Shown here piece after piece: positions 55,491 through 64,000 of a stretch of 64,000 nucleotides of DNA. Each line of letters starts with the position of its first letter. Position 1 is the first letter of the stretch. Origin of the DNA: Nostoc sp. NMS9. Lineage in GTDB: Bacteria > Cyanobacteriota > Cyanobacteriia > Cyanobacteriales > Nostocaceae. The translations under genes and the position numbers were made by a program. The DNA lies in assembly GCF_017114995.1 (NCBI RefSeq), contig NZ_JABXKL010000039.1, forward strand, positions 62,001-126,000, given 5' to 3'. Under the pieces are notes generated by a model that was not told the DNA's origin, ran no database searches, and worked only from the letters and a program-made list of their open reading frames with translations.

Positions 55491-55704
55491 CAATATCCAG
55501 CAGTCAGCCCTCTAAGTTGACTGCTGAATTATTATGTGAGTAGAGTCAGTAAACTACCTGGTCTTTTTATTTAGTGTTTTGATTAGTTCTAGATACTTAG
55601 AAGTTTGAAGCACTTATCAATACTGATTTTAGCTAAGACACAATTCTCAAACTAGTCAAGCTATTATGTTCTGTAAAGCCTACAGCATTAGGAAATCTCC
55701 CACC

Positions 55705-55998
55705 ATGTCCAACCAGACTAACTTAACTGATGCTTGTAACAACTTAGCTGAACTCTGCGCTCAAGTAGTTGAAGATAGAGAAGTGGTAATTATTAACCGA
55801 CAAGAAGGCGAAAGCGTCGCTCTAATTGCTGTTGATGAACTAGATAGTTTACTAGAAACATCCCATTTACTTCGTTCACCTAAAAATGCAGTTTGTCTGT
55901 TAACTGCTTTGGAAAGAGCAAAAGCTAGAACTTTAAAACCTCAAAATATTAACGAATTACGTCAGGAGTTGGGTATTGACAAAGAAGAAGAAAGATGA
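55705..55998 (+). CDS. Antitoxin, Phd/YefM family
   Basis: From the ATG at 55705 the protein has 97 residues (the frame is open 13 codons further to 55666). It has the Phd/YefM layout: TDACNNLAELCAQVVEDREV, then VIINRQEGESVALIAVDELD and SLLETSHLLRSPKNAVCLLT. The DNA-binding N-terminus lacks the usual short strand before TDAC but is otherwise fine. It overlaps the toxin gene by 23 bp, as is typical. Confidence 0.85.
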   Translation: MSNQTNLTDACNNLAELCAQVVEDREVVIINRQEGESVALIAVDELDSLLETSHLLRSPKNAVCLLTALERAKARTLKPQNINELRQELGIDKEEER

Positions 55999-56278
55999 AA
56001 CCCAACCCCAAGAAAATAAAGTTCGAGATGCTGTATTTCATCCAGAATTTCGGGAAGACCTCGCTTATTGGGTAGAGACAAACCGCAAAACTGCGCTTCG
56101 CGCTTTTGACTTAATTGAATCAATTATGCGAGATCCTTTTACAGGTATTGGTAAACCTGAACCATTGAAATACTTAGATTCAGATGCTTGGTCGCAGCGA
56201 CTCACTCAAGAACACCGGATTGTTTATCTAGTAAGTGATGACCGAATTGATTTTCTTCAAGCTCGATATCATTACTGA
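55976..56278 (+). CDS. Toxin, YoeB/Txe family
   Basis: This RelE-superfamily mRNA interferase has 100 residues from a TTG start at 55976. Conserved parts are FHPEFREDLAYWVETNRKTA, DLIESIMRDPFTGIGKPEPL and the C-terminal WSQRLTQEHRIVYLVSDDRI plus ARYHY, which carries the typical catalytic Glu, Arg, His and Tyr. The basic N-terminal extension (KKKKDETQPQENK) is unusual and overlaps the antitoxin gene. Confidence 0.88.
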   Translation: MTKKKKDETQPQENKVRDAVFHPEFREDLAYWVETNRKTALRAFDLIESIMRDPFTGIGKPEPLKYLDSDAWSQRLTQEHRIVYLVSDDRIDFLQARYHY

Positions 56279-56553
56279 AATAGCCAGTACCAGTAACGTG
56301 ACTTTACAGCTAATTTTAGTTATTTTCTTACATTGCTTAAAGAGTAATGCCTACGGCAGACTGCGCCTACGCACTTCTATACTATTACAAAAACTTAGTG
56401 CGATCGCTTGTATTTTTCTCGCAATTGCGGCAAGTAATCATAACCGTCCACACCAATAAATTTAATAATGTTAGTTAGGTTTTGTAACAAGACTGAAAAG
56501 CTTCTTGCTTTTCAATCTGTGAGAATTTGTTGCACAGCTGCGGTAACTGGGAC
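56279..56553. other. Spacer with small dispersed repeat
   Basis: It contains a GCCTACGGCAGACTGCGCC repeat piece (56347-56365). No gene is supported; an open frame through it is composed of repeat. Confidence 0.4.
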
Positions 56554-57369
56554 TTAATTTCGTTTTTGTTTTTGGATTTGTTTCCATTCCCCTTGAATAC
56601 TTTCTAATGCCTTCAAGGTGCGATTTAAACGAGCTTTCTTTAACTCAGGAGTTTCTTTTTGGAATAAACTCGGAGAATTTATTACTTTATGTAGTTCAGA
56701 TTGGGTGGAATGCAAGCGATCGCTCAAACAGCGTTCAAAGACTTCACCATTATCACTGCTCACATTTTCTACTAATTGGCTATATATATACTCTTTAGAA
56801 CTGATTTGATCGTTGAGGGCAGTATTAACAATTTCCTCGATTAACTTGTGGTAGTAGTCAGATAAGGAATTAGATAGTGCGGCTGGCGTAGGTTCTGTTG
56901 CTAGATTATTTGTTTCAGAAGTAGATGGATCGGATATTTCTTCTTTAGTTGGCGTTACGAAAGTTTCATCAGAACTAGGAGATTCTTCTTTAGTTGGTGT
57001 TGGTAAAGTTTTCTGAGAATTTGTAGGTGAAGTATTTGCTTTGGAATTAGATAAGTAATAATCTGCTAAAGAGCCGCAGAGAAACTCTTCACGAAACCGG
57101 TTTATTTTGGCAAGTGACTGGATTTTGTGGTAACGACGTTTCTGATACCATAAACCAGAAATTAGTAAGCCTCCTATGACTCCTATGCCAACTCCTACCA
57201 TAGCGACCTTGGCATCTTCTAAAGCTTGATTTTGTTGCCCAGATTCGACAGTCGGATTGGAAGATGCACTTTGAGCAATAGCATAGTCACTCGCTGAATT
57301 TAGCTGCACGCTAGTGGCGATCGCCGCAGCCGACAGTATCAATCTAAATATTAACTTTGATTTCCACAT
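56554..57369 (-). CDS. Exported single-TM hypothetical protein
   Basis: The 271-residue protein has a signal peptide (residues 1-33, ending near YAIAQ), a TM helix at about 56-72 (VAMVGVGIGVIGGLLISGLW), a Ser/Thr/Pro/Glu-rich linker with repeated TPTKEE motifs (about 112-165) and a C-terminal helical domain (HKLIEEIVNTALNDQISSKE ... KKARLNRTLKALESIQGEWK). The topology suggests that the helical part is cytoplasmic. No family is known to me. It stands between the toxin-antitoxin genes and the replication gene. Confidence 0.6.
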   Translation of the reverse strand: MWKSKLIFRLILSAAAIATSVQLNSASDYAIAQSASSNPTVESGQQNQALEDAKVAMVGVGIGVIGGLLISGLWYQKRRYHKIQSLAKINRFREEFLCGSLADYYLSNSKANTSPTNSQKTLPTPTKEESPSSDETFVTPTKEEISDPSTSETNNLATEPTPAALSNSLSDYYHKLIEEIVNTALNDQISSKEYIYSQLVENVSSDNGEVFERCLSDRLHSTQSELHKVINSPSLFQKETPELKKARLNRTLKALESIQGEWKQIQKQKRN

Positions 57370-58161
57370 AATTTTACAGTTTAAAAATATGTTGTCTATT
57401 TCTGGAGACCAACCGCCTCCCCAAAGAGTGAATAGTTAAGAATCAAACTAACTAAATCCCTCTTTTCCCAAGGAAGTTCCACTCCACTCATATAGAAAAT
57501 AAACTTTCTCAACAGTAGTTTCCGGAAGATGTTCTTATTTTTTAACATTATTTGTGTGTCTAGGAATCTTGACAAAGCCATAGATTAATACCATTTCTCA
57601 AAGTATGTGTGTGAAGTATTTCTTAAAATGGTTATGATTTATAGCGATCGCATAATCAAGCAGCATTGAGTTCAGTAGGCAATAGTCGAGGATGTGCGAT
57701 CGGTTTTACGTCAAGGTATCTGTACTAGCTGCGATCGCAAAGAAAAATTAACACTCAAGGCGATCTCAAACCTGTGTTAGCAAACCTTTGGAGCGAGGTA
57801 AAAGGGTTCTGTAGAGTAAGCGTTTTTGTCTTTCTTCATTCAGAGGCGTGACAGCTGGATACTCAGTGGAAAATCTTTGCTGAAGTATATAAAGATATTA
57901 CCTCATAACGATGTCATGCGATCGCATTCCTTAACGCAGAAATTTACTGATAAATAAAAATTAAAAGCGAACAAATATCACAATACAAAATTATTACTTC
58001 GGGGATCTAATAGGCAGAATAACCCACTATAGCTCTAACCGATGTGTCTACAACAACGAAGTAAAAAAAGCATCACAAAAGCTTCGCAATATTGCGTATT
58101 AAAAAAAAGCAGATGCATGTTACTGTTTTAATCTCATTGTCTTCCCTTCGGGCCTTTCCCT
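57370..58161. promoter_or_regulatory. Upstream region of the replication gene with palindromes
   Basis: There is no reliable frame. Marked items are several GCGATCG-type octamers, the perfect palindrome CGCAATATTGCG (58085-58096) and an inverted repeat whose right arm includes the start codon of the replication gene (58109-58171). The AT-rich part at 57940-58000 could be an origin-type unwinding region, but no iteron array is seen. Confidence 0.45.
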
Positions 58162-58171
58162 ATGCATCTGC
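58109..58171 (+). promoter_or_regulatory. Inverted repeat enclosing the replication-gene start
   Basis: The perfect 10-bp arms GCAGATGCAT (58109-58118) and ATGCATCTGC (58162-58171) enclose a 43-base loop that contains CCCTTCGGG (58144-58152). The first three bases of the right arm are the start codon at 58162. Folding in mRNA would hide the start. Confidence 0.6.
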
Positions 58172-61100
58172 ACTATTTACACCCCCAACACCTTGAAGAA
58201 TTAGTCAAGAGTAGTGGTATAGACTTACACTTAGTGCATCTCAATTTTAGGTCGCTCCAAGGTGTAACAGCTTATGAGTACCTGTTGATTTCGGAGCTAC
58301 TCCCCCGCACCAATACCGGAATGGTGAAAAGTAGTTGGTTGCAGCGTTATGCTCACATCACAGAAGGTGGTTGGTGGTGTTCGGGACTAGACCCTTTGAA
58401 TAATTGGCAAATGATGGAATGGGGATGTTTTAAGCCAAACCAACCCCGACAAAATCATAATGGCAAATCCATCAAGTACGAGCATCCCCCAAGTACACCA
58501 ACGCGAGTGTTTTGTTTGCGGGTAACATTACAAGTATGGCAGCAAGTCGCTGGGCGTTACAATCTGGTCATGCCTGATAATATCATCATTACTCCTGATG
58601 GTGAGGCTGGAGGCTTTTGGCAATGGGTGATGCAACACAACATTCCCCTTGTCATCTGCGAGGGTGTAAAAAAAGCAGCCACGTTGTTGACGCAAGGATA
58701 TGTAGCTATTGCCATTCCCGGAATTACCAGTGGTTATCGGGTTGTGAAAGATGAATTTGGTAAAGTTACCCGTCGTCAGCTAATTCCTGATTTAGCCGCG
58801 TTTGCAATTACAAAGCGCAGCTTTTACATTTGCTTTGATTTTGAAACTCAACCCAAGACAATTGCTGCTGTAAATAATGCTATTTCTCAACTTGGTTGTT
58901 TATTCCAGCAAAAAAATTGCCCTGTAAAAGTCATCGAACTTCCAGGAATAGAAAAAGGGGTTGATGAGTTTATTGTTGCTAAGGGTGCAAGTAGTTTCGA
59001 GAAAGTGTATCGCCAAAGTGTTGATTTAGAAATTTATCTGGCTCAAACTAAACCCCACACTGAGTTAAGTATTCCTGCTGCACTTACTTTCAACCGTCCT
59101 TATATAGGTGAAATACCTTTCCCTACCTCTGGATTAGTAGGAGTAAAGTCAGCAAAAGGAACGGGGAAAACGACAGCACTACAAGGCGTCGTTCAACAAG
59201 CAAAAAGTATAAACCAACCCGTTTTATTAATTACTCACAGAATCCTACTTGGACGATTCTTGTGTGAAAAAATTGGTATTCAATGGGGAACACATAAAGA
59301 AGATGGAGAAAAAAGGATTGATAAAACACTTACTCCTGCTCCTCCCATCCAGCGCTCTCTATTTCCTCAGCAATCCCTCGGATTGTGTGTTGATTCGATT
59401 TGGAAACTTAACCCAGAACATTGGCGGGGAGCAATAGTAATTTTAGATGAAGTAGAGCAATCTTTATGGCATCTGTTAAACAGTAATACTTGTAAGTACA
59501 AGCGGGTAAAAATATTAAAACTGTTCCAGCAACTAATTGCGACAGTTTTAACAAGTGGAGGGTTAGTAATTGCTCAAGATGCTGATTTGTCAGATGTTTC
59601 ACTTGAATATTTGCAGGGATTGGCAGGAATTAAATTAACACCTTGGGTAGTTCTCAACCAGTGGAAACCTCAGCATGGTTGGGATGTGACTTTTTATGAT
59701 TCACCAAACCCAACACCGCTAATTCACCAACTGGAATTAGATTTACTTGCTGGACGTAAATGTTATGTTACTACTGATAGTCGGGCTGGGCGTTATAGTT
59801 GTGAAACAATTGAACGTTATTTGAAAGAACGGCTACAAAAATTACGGCGACAATTTCCTAAAACTCTGGTAGTTAGTAGTCACACTACAAACACGCCTGG
59901 TCATGCAGCAGTTGATTTTATCGCAGCGATTAATCAAAAAATATCTGAATATGACGGCGTTTTTGTTACTCCTAGTCTTGGTACGGGAATTAGTATTGAT
60001 GTCCAACATTTCGACCGAGTTTATGGCATTTTTCAAGGGGTAATTCCTGACTCGGAAGCAAGACAAGCTTTAGCAAGAGTCAGGGATGATGTACCGCGTG
60101 TTGTCTGGTGTGCTAAACGAGGTATTGGTCTAATTGGTAGTGGAAGTACAAATTATCGCTTGTTATCTGATTGGTATCAAGAAAATCAAAAAGAAAACTT
60201 AGCTTTGCTGAGTCCCCTACATAAAATAGATGTAGATTTACCCTTAGTTTATGATCCGATTCATTTGCGAAGTTGGGCAAAGTTATCTGCAAGGGTAAAT
60301 GCTTCTATTCGCCTCTATAGGCAATCGATGCAAGATGGTTTAATTGCTGATGGGCATCAAATTCAGATGCGGAGTAATGCGGTTCACAATAATATTATTA
60401 GAGATTTACGTCTAGCCTTTTTGGCAACTGATGCTGATGATTTAATTACTCGCAGAAGATTAATTTTAGAAATTGTTAAGGTTCAAAAAGATTGGGCACA
60501 AAGTCGTCAAAAGGCTAAAGAAATTAAACGCAAAATTAAGGAGATTAAGCAGCAAAATCAACTATCAGTAGCAACTGCTGTAGCTAATGCTAAAGATATC
60601 GATTATATAGAATATGAGCAATTGTTAGTTAAGCATTCCATAACTGATGGAGAACGCAACCAAATTAACAAATATATTCTTAGACAAAGATATGGTGTAG
60701 AAATTACTCCTTGGCTGAAATTGCAGGATGACCAAGGATATTATCGTCAACTGTTAATTCACTATTATTTAACTCACGAAAGCGAGTATTTTCACGTCAG
60801 AGACGAGCAAGAATGGCATCAGCAATTGTCTTGGGGTGAAGGGAAAGTTTTTTTACCAGATTTAAAAACTTACACGCTAAAAGTTGAAGCTATGAGAGCT
60901 TTAGGAATGCTTCAGTTTCTCGAAGAAAAACGCGAATTTAATGAGAACGATCCAGATTTGATATTGTTAAAAAATATCGCTTTCCAACATAGTAAGCATA
61001 TTAAAAGAGCGCTTGGTATTAATTTAATTGGAGAGAAAGAGCAGATTTTGGCAATAAAAATACTCAGCCGATTATTAAATTTGTTGGGTTTGAAGCTAAA

Positions 61101-61329
61101 GCGAGTAAATGATGTTTATCAAATTGATCTAGAAACGCTATATGATGGCAGGGAAAAAATATTTGCTGTTTGGCATCAACGAGATGAGTTGATGTTGGCT
61201 CATGTTAAGAGTATTGGTTATGAGTTTCCTGATTATTCTTCAGAGTGGAAATTTGAAATTACACAAACTAAGTCTGTAAAGGCAAACTATATGATGTCTA
61301 TGCCTACTCTTCCGTTATCAAAGATATAG
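58162..61329 (+). CDS. CyRepA1-family plasmid replication protein (DUF3854 primase + helicase)
   Basis: The 1055-residue protein has a DUF3854/TOPRIM-like primase part (about residues 60-310; ICEGVKKAATLLTQGYVAIA, FYICFDFETQPKT) and a helicase-type ATPase with Walker A SAKGTGKTT (about residue 333) and a Walker-B-like VILDEVEQS (about residue 427). A long basic helical tail follows. This is the plan of the cyanobacterial plasmid replication protein CyRepA1. Its presence beside chlB suggests an integrated plasmid remnant; no partition or recombinase genes accompany it. A hairpin overlaps its start. Confidence 0.88.
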   Translation: MHLHYLHPQHLEELVKSSGIDLHLVHLNFRSLQGVTAYEYLLISELLPRTNTGMVKSSWLQRYAHITEGGWWCSGLDPLNNWQMMEWGCFKPNQPRQNHNGKSIKYEHPPSTPTRVFCLRVTLQVWQQVAGRYNLVMPDNIIITPDGEAGGFWQWVMQHNIPLVICEGVKKAATLLTQGYVAIAIPGITSGYRVVKDEFGKVTRRQLIPDLAAFAITKRSFYICFDFETQPKTIAAVNNAISQLGCLFQQKNCPVKVIELPGIEKGVDEFIVAKGASSFEKVYRQSVDLEIYLAQTKPHTELSIPAALTFNRPYIGEIPFPTSGLVGVKSAKGTGKTTALQGVVQQAKSINQPVLLITHRILLGRFLCEKIGIQWGTHKEDGEKRIDKTLTPAPPIQRSLFPQQSLGLCVDSIWKLNPEHWRGAIVILDEVEQSLWHLLNSNTCKYKRVKILKLFQQLIATVLTSGGLVIAQDADLSDVSLEYLQGLAGIKLTPWVVLNQWKPQHGWDVTFYDSPNPTPLIHQLELDLLAGRKCYVTTDSRAGRYSCETIERYLKERLQKLRRQFPKTLVVSSHTTNTPGHAAVDFIAAINQKISEYDGVFVTPSLGTGISIDVQHFDRVYGIFQGVIPDSEARQALARVRDDVPRVVWCAKRGIGLIGSGSTNYRLLSDWYQENQKENLALLSPLHKIDVDLPLVYDPIHLRSWAKLSARVNASIRLYRQSMQDGLIADGHQIQMRSNAVHNNIIRDLRLAFLATDADDLITRRRLILEIVKVQKDWAQSRQKAKEIKRKIKEIKQQNQLSVATAVANAKDIDYIEYEQLLVKHSITDGERNQINKYILRQRYGVEITPWLKLQDDQGYYRQLLIHYYLTHESEYFHVRDEQEWHQQLSWGEGKVFLPDLKTYTLKVEAMRALGMLQFLEEKREFNENDPDLILLKNIAFQHSKHIKRALGINLIGEKEQILAIKILSRLLNLLGLKLKRVNDVYQIDLETLYDGREKIFAVWHQRDELMLAHVKSIGYEFPDYSSEWKFEITQTKSVKANYMMSMPTLPLSKI

Positions 61330-61633
61330 CAATCCTGAATTATTCTTGAGTATTACAAGCCGCAGATACCCGACTTTGTAAAAGTTGTCGGGAATCATTG
61401 GACTGTCAGTCTCTGCAATTAATCGGGTGAGCTTTGTGAGGAATGACCCAATATGGTTCAGATAAGGCTTTGGCAACAAACTGATAAACTTGGCAGTAAA
61501 TTTCGATATCGCAACTAAGTAAATCGGTGAGAATAAATCAAACTAAATTAAGTAATGTAAAAAATCTTGAAATTAGTTCGTAGTGAGGACTAAAGTCCTC
61601 ACTACAAACCTTGAATTATTCACGCCGCTCTAC
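61330..61633. other. Spacer with terminators and dispersed repeats
   Basis: CCCGAC and GTCGGG arms (61369-61392) form a likely terminator of the replication gene and match the hairpin family at 16839. The segment 61579-61609 (GTAGTGAGGACTAAAGTCCTCACTAC) is a palindrome of the family at 37035 and 19780. No gene is present. Confidence 0.55.
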
Positions 61634-63244
61634 TTAACTGCCATAAATCCTCTTTTCATAACCTATCCATTCTTTCTCTCGTAACAGATATTTTTGAATT
61701 TTACCAGTGCTAGTTTTTGGTAGAGTAGTAAATTCAATCGTCGTAGGGCATTTAAAAGCAGCAATTTGATGGCGGCAGAATTGGATTAATTTTTGTTCTG
61801 TAACTTGCGCGTTTTCTTTGAGGGTAACAAAAGCTTTTGGCACTTCACCACGCTTGACATGAGGTACAGCGATAACTGCACACTCTAACACGGCTTCATG
61901 GCGGTAAAGACATTGTTCAACTTCAATACTAGAGACATTTTCCCCATTTGTAATGATGATATCTTTGATGCGATCGCGCACCTCAATATAACCGTCAGGG
62001 TGCATTACTGCTAAATCACCGCTATGAAACCATCCTCCTCTAAATACCCTTTCGGTTGCTTCTGGATCATTATAATAGCCTTTCATCACCATATTTCCCC
62101 GCATCACCACTTCCCCCATTGTTTCACTGTCCGCCGGGACATCATTCATATTTTGATCTACAACTCGCAAACCATCTGCACCGATAGAAGGTACGCCTTG
62201 GCGTGCCATAAGTTTTGCTTGTTTTTCAATATTTAAATTATTCCAATCTGATTGATATTCACAAACACTATATGGGCCATAAACTTCTGTTAAACCATAA
62301 ACGTGAATAATTTTTGCGCCAATGTTAGTAAGTTTTTCAATCAATATTGGTGATGGTGGTGCGCCTGCTGTAGTAATAGTTAGAGGTTTTGCTAATAATT
62401 GCGGACAGTCTGGATGATTGAGGAGAGAAATTAAAATTACAGGTGCAGCATTTAAATGAGTTACTCCAAGTTGTTGAATTAACTTCCAAATATTAGCGGG
62501 GTTAAACTTACGCAAACAAATATGAGTACCACCGATAGCAGTTACCGCCCAAGTAAAACACCAACCATTGCAGTGAAACATAGGCAGAGTCCATAAATAA
62601 ACTGAGTTAGATGTTAGTGTTGTTTCAATTATTTCTCCTAAAGAGTTAATATATGCACCGCGATGGGAATACATTACACCTTTGGGTTTACCAGAAGTCC
62701 CACTAGTGTAATTAATAGAAATCGTATCCATTTCATCCGTAATTCCCCAAGACAAAGGAGTAGGATTACCAGTTTGGATAAATGCTTCATAATCTTCTCC
62801 ATTTATAGGTTCAAATCCTTCAATATCGCTGATATTGATGATATACTTAACAGTTTTTAGACTATTTTGAATAGGTCGAATTATATTTGCTAACTCTGTA
62901 TCAATAAAGAGAAATTTAGCACCGCAATCATTCAAGATATAAGCAACTTCTTCGGGAGCTAAACGAGTATTAATAGATACTAAAATTCCACCAGCTAAAG
63001 GCACTGCAAAATGGGCTTCTAGCATGGGTGGAGTATTGAAACAAAAAAAAGCGACGCGATCGCCTTTTTCAAGTCCAGCATGATGCAGTGCTGAGGCTAA
63101 ACAATTTATCCGCTCTGCAAATTCCCTGTAAGTGAAGCGTTTTTGATTATATATAATAGAAACTTTATGACTATAGACTTTAGCATTACGTTGAATAAAA
63201 GTTAGAGGTGTGAGAAAGCTGCACTCAACTGCTTCAGGGTTCAT
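61634..63244 (-). CDS. AMP-forming acyl-CoA synthetase
   Basis: The enzyme activates a carboxylic acid via an acyl-adenylate to the CoA thioester. The 536-residue protein has the P-loop YTSGTSGKPKGVMYSH, the adenylate motif HVYGLTEVYGPY, GWFHSGDLAVMHPDGYIEVR plus DRIKDII and the catalytic Lys in KTSTGKIQKYLLRE. It is nearest to the medium-chain or AMP-binding family seen in plants and bacteria (AAE/Ypt-type); the substrate is not certain. It stands alone. Confidence 0.92.
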   Translation of the reverse strand: MNPEAVECSFLTPLTFIQRNAKVYSHKVSIIYNQKRFTYREFAERINCLASALHHAGLEKGDRVAFFCFNTPPMLEAHFAVPLAGGILVSINTRLAPEEVAYILNDCGAKFLFIDTELANIIRPIQNSLKTVKYIINISDIEGFEPINGEDYEAFIQTGNPTPLSWGITDEMDTISINYTSGTSGKPKGVMYSHRGAYINSLGEIIETTLTSNSVYLWTLPMFHCNGWCFTWAVTAIGGTHICLRKFNPANIWKLIQQLGVTHLNAAPVILISLLNHPDCPQLLAKPLTITTAGAPPSPILIEKLTNIGAKIIHVYGLTEVYGPYSVCEYQSDWNNLNIEKQAKLMARQGVPSIGADGLRVVDQNMNDVPADSETMGEVVMRGNMVMKGYYNDPEATERVFRGGWFHSGDLAVMHPDGYIEVRDRIKDIIITNGENVSSIEVEQCLYRHEAVLECAVIAVPHVKRGEVPKAFVTLKENAQVTEQKLIQFCRHQIAAFKCPTTIEFTTLPKTSTGKIQKYLLREKEWIGYEKRIYGS

Positions 63245-63611
63245 GGCTAATGCTAACAGTAATTATTTACAAAGGAGCATACCATACGCCCTCATCCTAT
63301 CCATACCCCCCCGATTATTACTTCCATCTTCATTAATGGGGGGTGTGGACGGAGCGTTAATTCCATACTGTGTCTGCATCCTACGATATTCCAATACCTT
63401 CTAGGCAAACTCGACATAGTGATGATTCGTTTCAAGCTTAACTCGTTTACAGCTTGTCCAAAAGTATCTGCTTGCAAATAAATTAAACCCGTTCGCAAGA
63501 TTAAAAATAAATCCTTGCAACAGGCACAATAGTAGTTGGAATAATTTTTAAAACATATCGTTAAGAATCCTAATGCTTTAGGCTAGAAAATGTCAAAAGC
63601 CAAAAAATTAT
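63245..63611. other. Divergent spacer
   Basis: It holds a hairpin with arms CCATACCCCCC (63301) and GGGGGGTGTGG (63338-63348). No reliable gene is present; a 68-codon frame on the minus strand runs across this hairpin and is not supported. Confidence 0.45.
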
Positions 63612-64000
63612 ATGAATGCTGAAGATTTTTTCAACCAAGGATTAAACCATAATTTACAAGGGAACTATCAAGCCGCGATCGCAGCTTACACCCAAGGAAT
63701 CAAGCTAGATCCTGACTATGCCGAAGCTTACCATAATCGAGGGCTGATTTTAAGTGGTCAACTCAAAGATTATCGCAGTGCGATCGCTAACTTCAATCGC
63801 GCCATCGAAATAAATCCCAATTTTGCCACAGCCTATTACAACCGGGCTAATGCTCGTTACTTTTTAGCCGGTTATCAAGGTGCGATCGCAGATCATAACG
63901 CAGCATTACAATTAGATCCCAATCTGGCCCAATCCTACCACAGCCGAGGGAATGCCTACTTTGCTTTGGAAAACTACGACAAAGCGATCGCAGATTATAT
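63612..64000 (+). CDS. TPR protein, N-terminal part
   Basis: The frame opens at an ATG at 63612 and runs off the window. About 129 residues are visible, with no signal peptide: AEDFFNQGLNHNLQGNYQAA then nearly four TPR units (AYHNRGLILSGQLKDYRSAI, TAYYNRANARYFLAGYQGAI, QSYHSRGNAYFALENYDKAI). Each unit contains GCGATCGC, which encodes the recurring Ala-Ile-Ala at its second helix. Such all-TPR proteins act as scaffolds. Confidence 0.9.
   Translation, partial: MNAEDFFNQGLNHNLQGNYQAAIAAYTQGIKLDPDYAEAYHNRGLILSGQLKDYRSAIANFNRAIEINPNFATAYYNRANARYFLAGYQGAIADHNAALQLDPNLAQSYHSRGNAYFALENYDKAIADY

Noticed and set aside
57396-57581. 61-codon minus-strand frame upstream of the replication gene
   Set aside because: There is no ribosome site, no homology known to me and ordinary AT-rich composition.
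63292-63498. 68-codon minus-strand frame
   Set aside because: It spans a GC-rich hairpin and lacks any family feature.
1-64000. tRNA, rRNA, tmRNA or known riboswitch
   Set aside because: No cloverleaf, T-loop signature in a proper setting or recognisable riboswitch core was seen on either strand by eye; a covariance-model search would be decisive.

Overview
This 64 kb window looks like the chromosome of a filamentous cyanobacterium of the Nostoc/Anabaena type. The evidence is the very frequent HIP1 octamer GCGATCGC, a chlB gene, Raf1, a Ycf37 homologue, XisI, a CyRepA1-type replication protein, and many heptanucleotide (STRR-like) and palindromic dispersed repeats. No name is assigned beyond that level. 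I saw no rRNA, tRNA or CRISPR array.

Layout. 1-8.4 kb: the end of a large DUF11 surface protein, a DUF1350 hydrolase-fold protein, argC, glpK, a CPBP protease and a PAS-CRP regulator. 8.4-16.3 kb is accessory and repeat-rich: a long gene-free stretch, an exported thioredoxin-like protein, an Rpn/PD-(D/E)XK nuclease, an orphan xisI with a broken xisH, a 21-bp tandem repeat array, a MITE, a membrane protein carrying a TPR/CHAT-type N-terminal tag, and an antitoxin-like gene cut by a MITE. 16.3-36.3 kb is mostly housekeeping: a TerB-like protein, mutS, a cyclophilin, a copper amine oxidase, ycf37, a solute-binding protein, rplT/rpmI, a UvrD-like helicase, an FAD monooxygenase, aqpZ, raf1, a REC-GAF regulator, menG and a DUF445 protein. 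36.4-49.3 kb: a Uma2 protein, a Rieske oxygenase divergent from a TetR regulator, small membrane and RHH genes, a 7TM-HD phosphohydrolase, an ADP-ribosylglycohydrolase-like protein, aroQ with an unlisted overlapping 46-codon gene, and topA. 49.8-53.8 kb: a DUF6745 pair, a second Uma2 protein and chlB. 53.8-61.6 kb is an islet of toxin/antitoxin-like genes and a plasmid-type replication protein. The window ends with an acyl-CoA synthetase and the start of a TPR protein.

The most interesting structure is downstream of chlB. Its 3' end is present three times: the real gene end, a copy about 0.6 kb downstream that differs almost only at synonymous sites, and a more diverged copy about 1.6 kb downstream that is now read in another frame as the tail of an immunity-like protein. 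Each copy closes one small gene module, which suggests repeated insertion or recombination at the chlB end. The islet goes on with a YefM/YoeB-like pair and a CyRepA1 gene whose start codon lies inside one arm of a perfect inverted repeat.

A second theme is repeats entering genes. STRR-like heptamers are in frame inside mutS and a UvrD-like helicase. A small palindromic repeat encoding GYAYA sits inside argC and at the 5' end of the glpK reading frame. A MITE truncates an antitoxin-like gene at 15.9 kb, and a related MITE at 22.7 kb is itself split by another MITE. All functional statements are by recognition of sequence families; no search was run.
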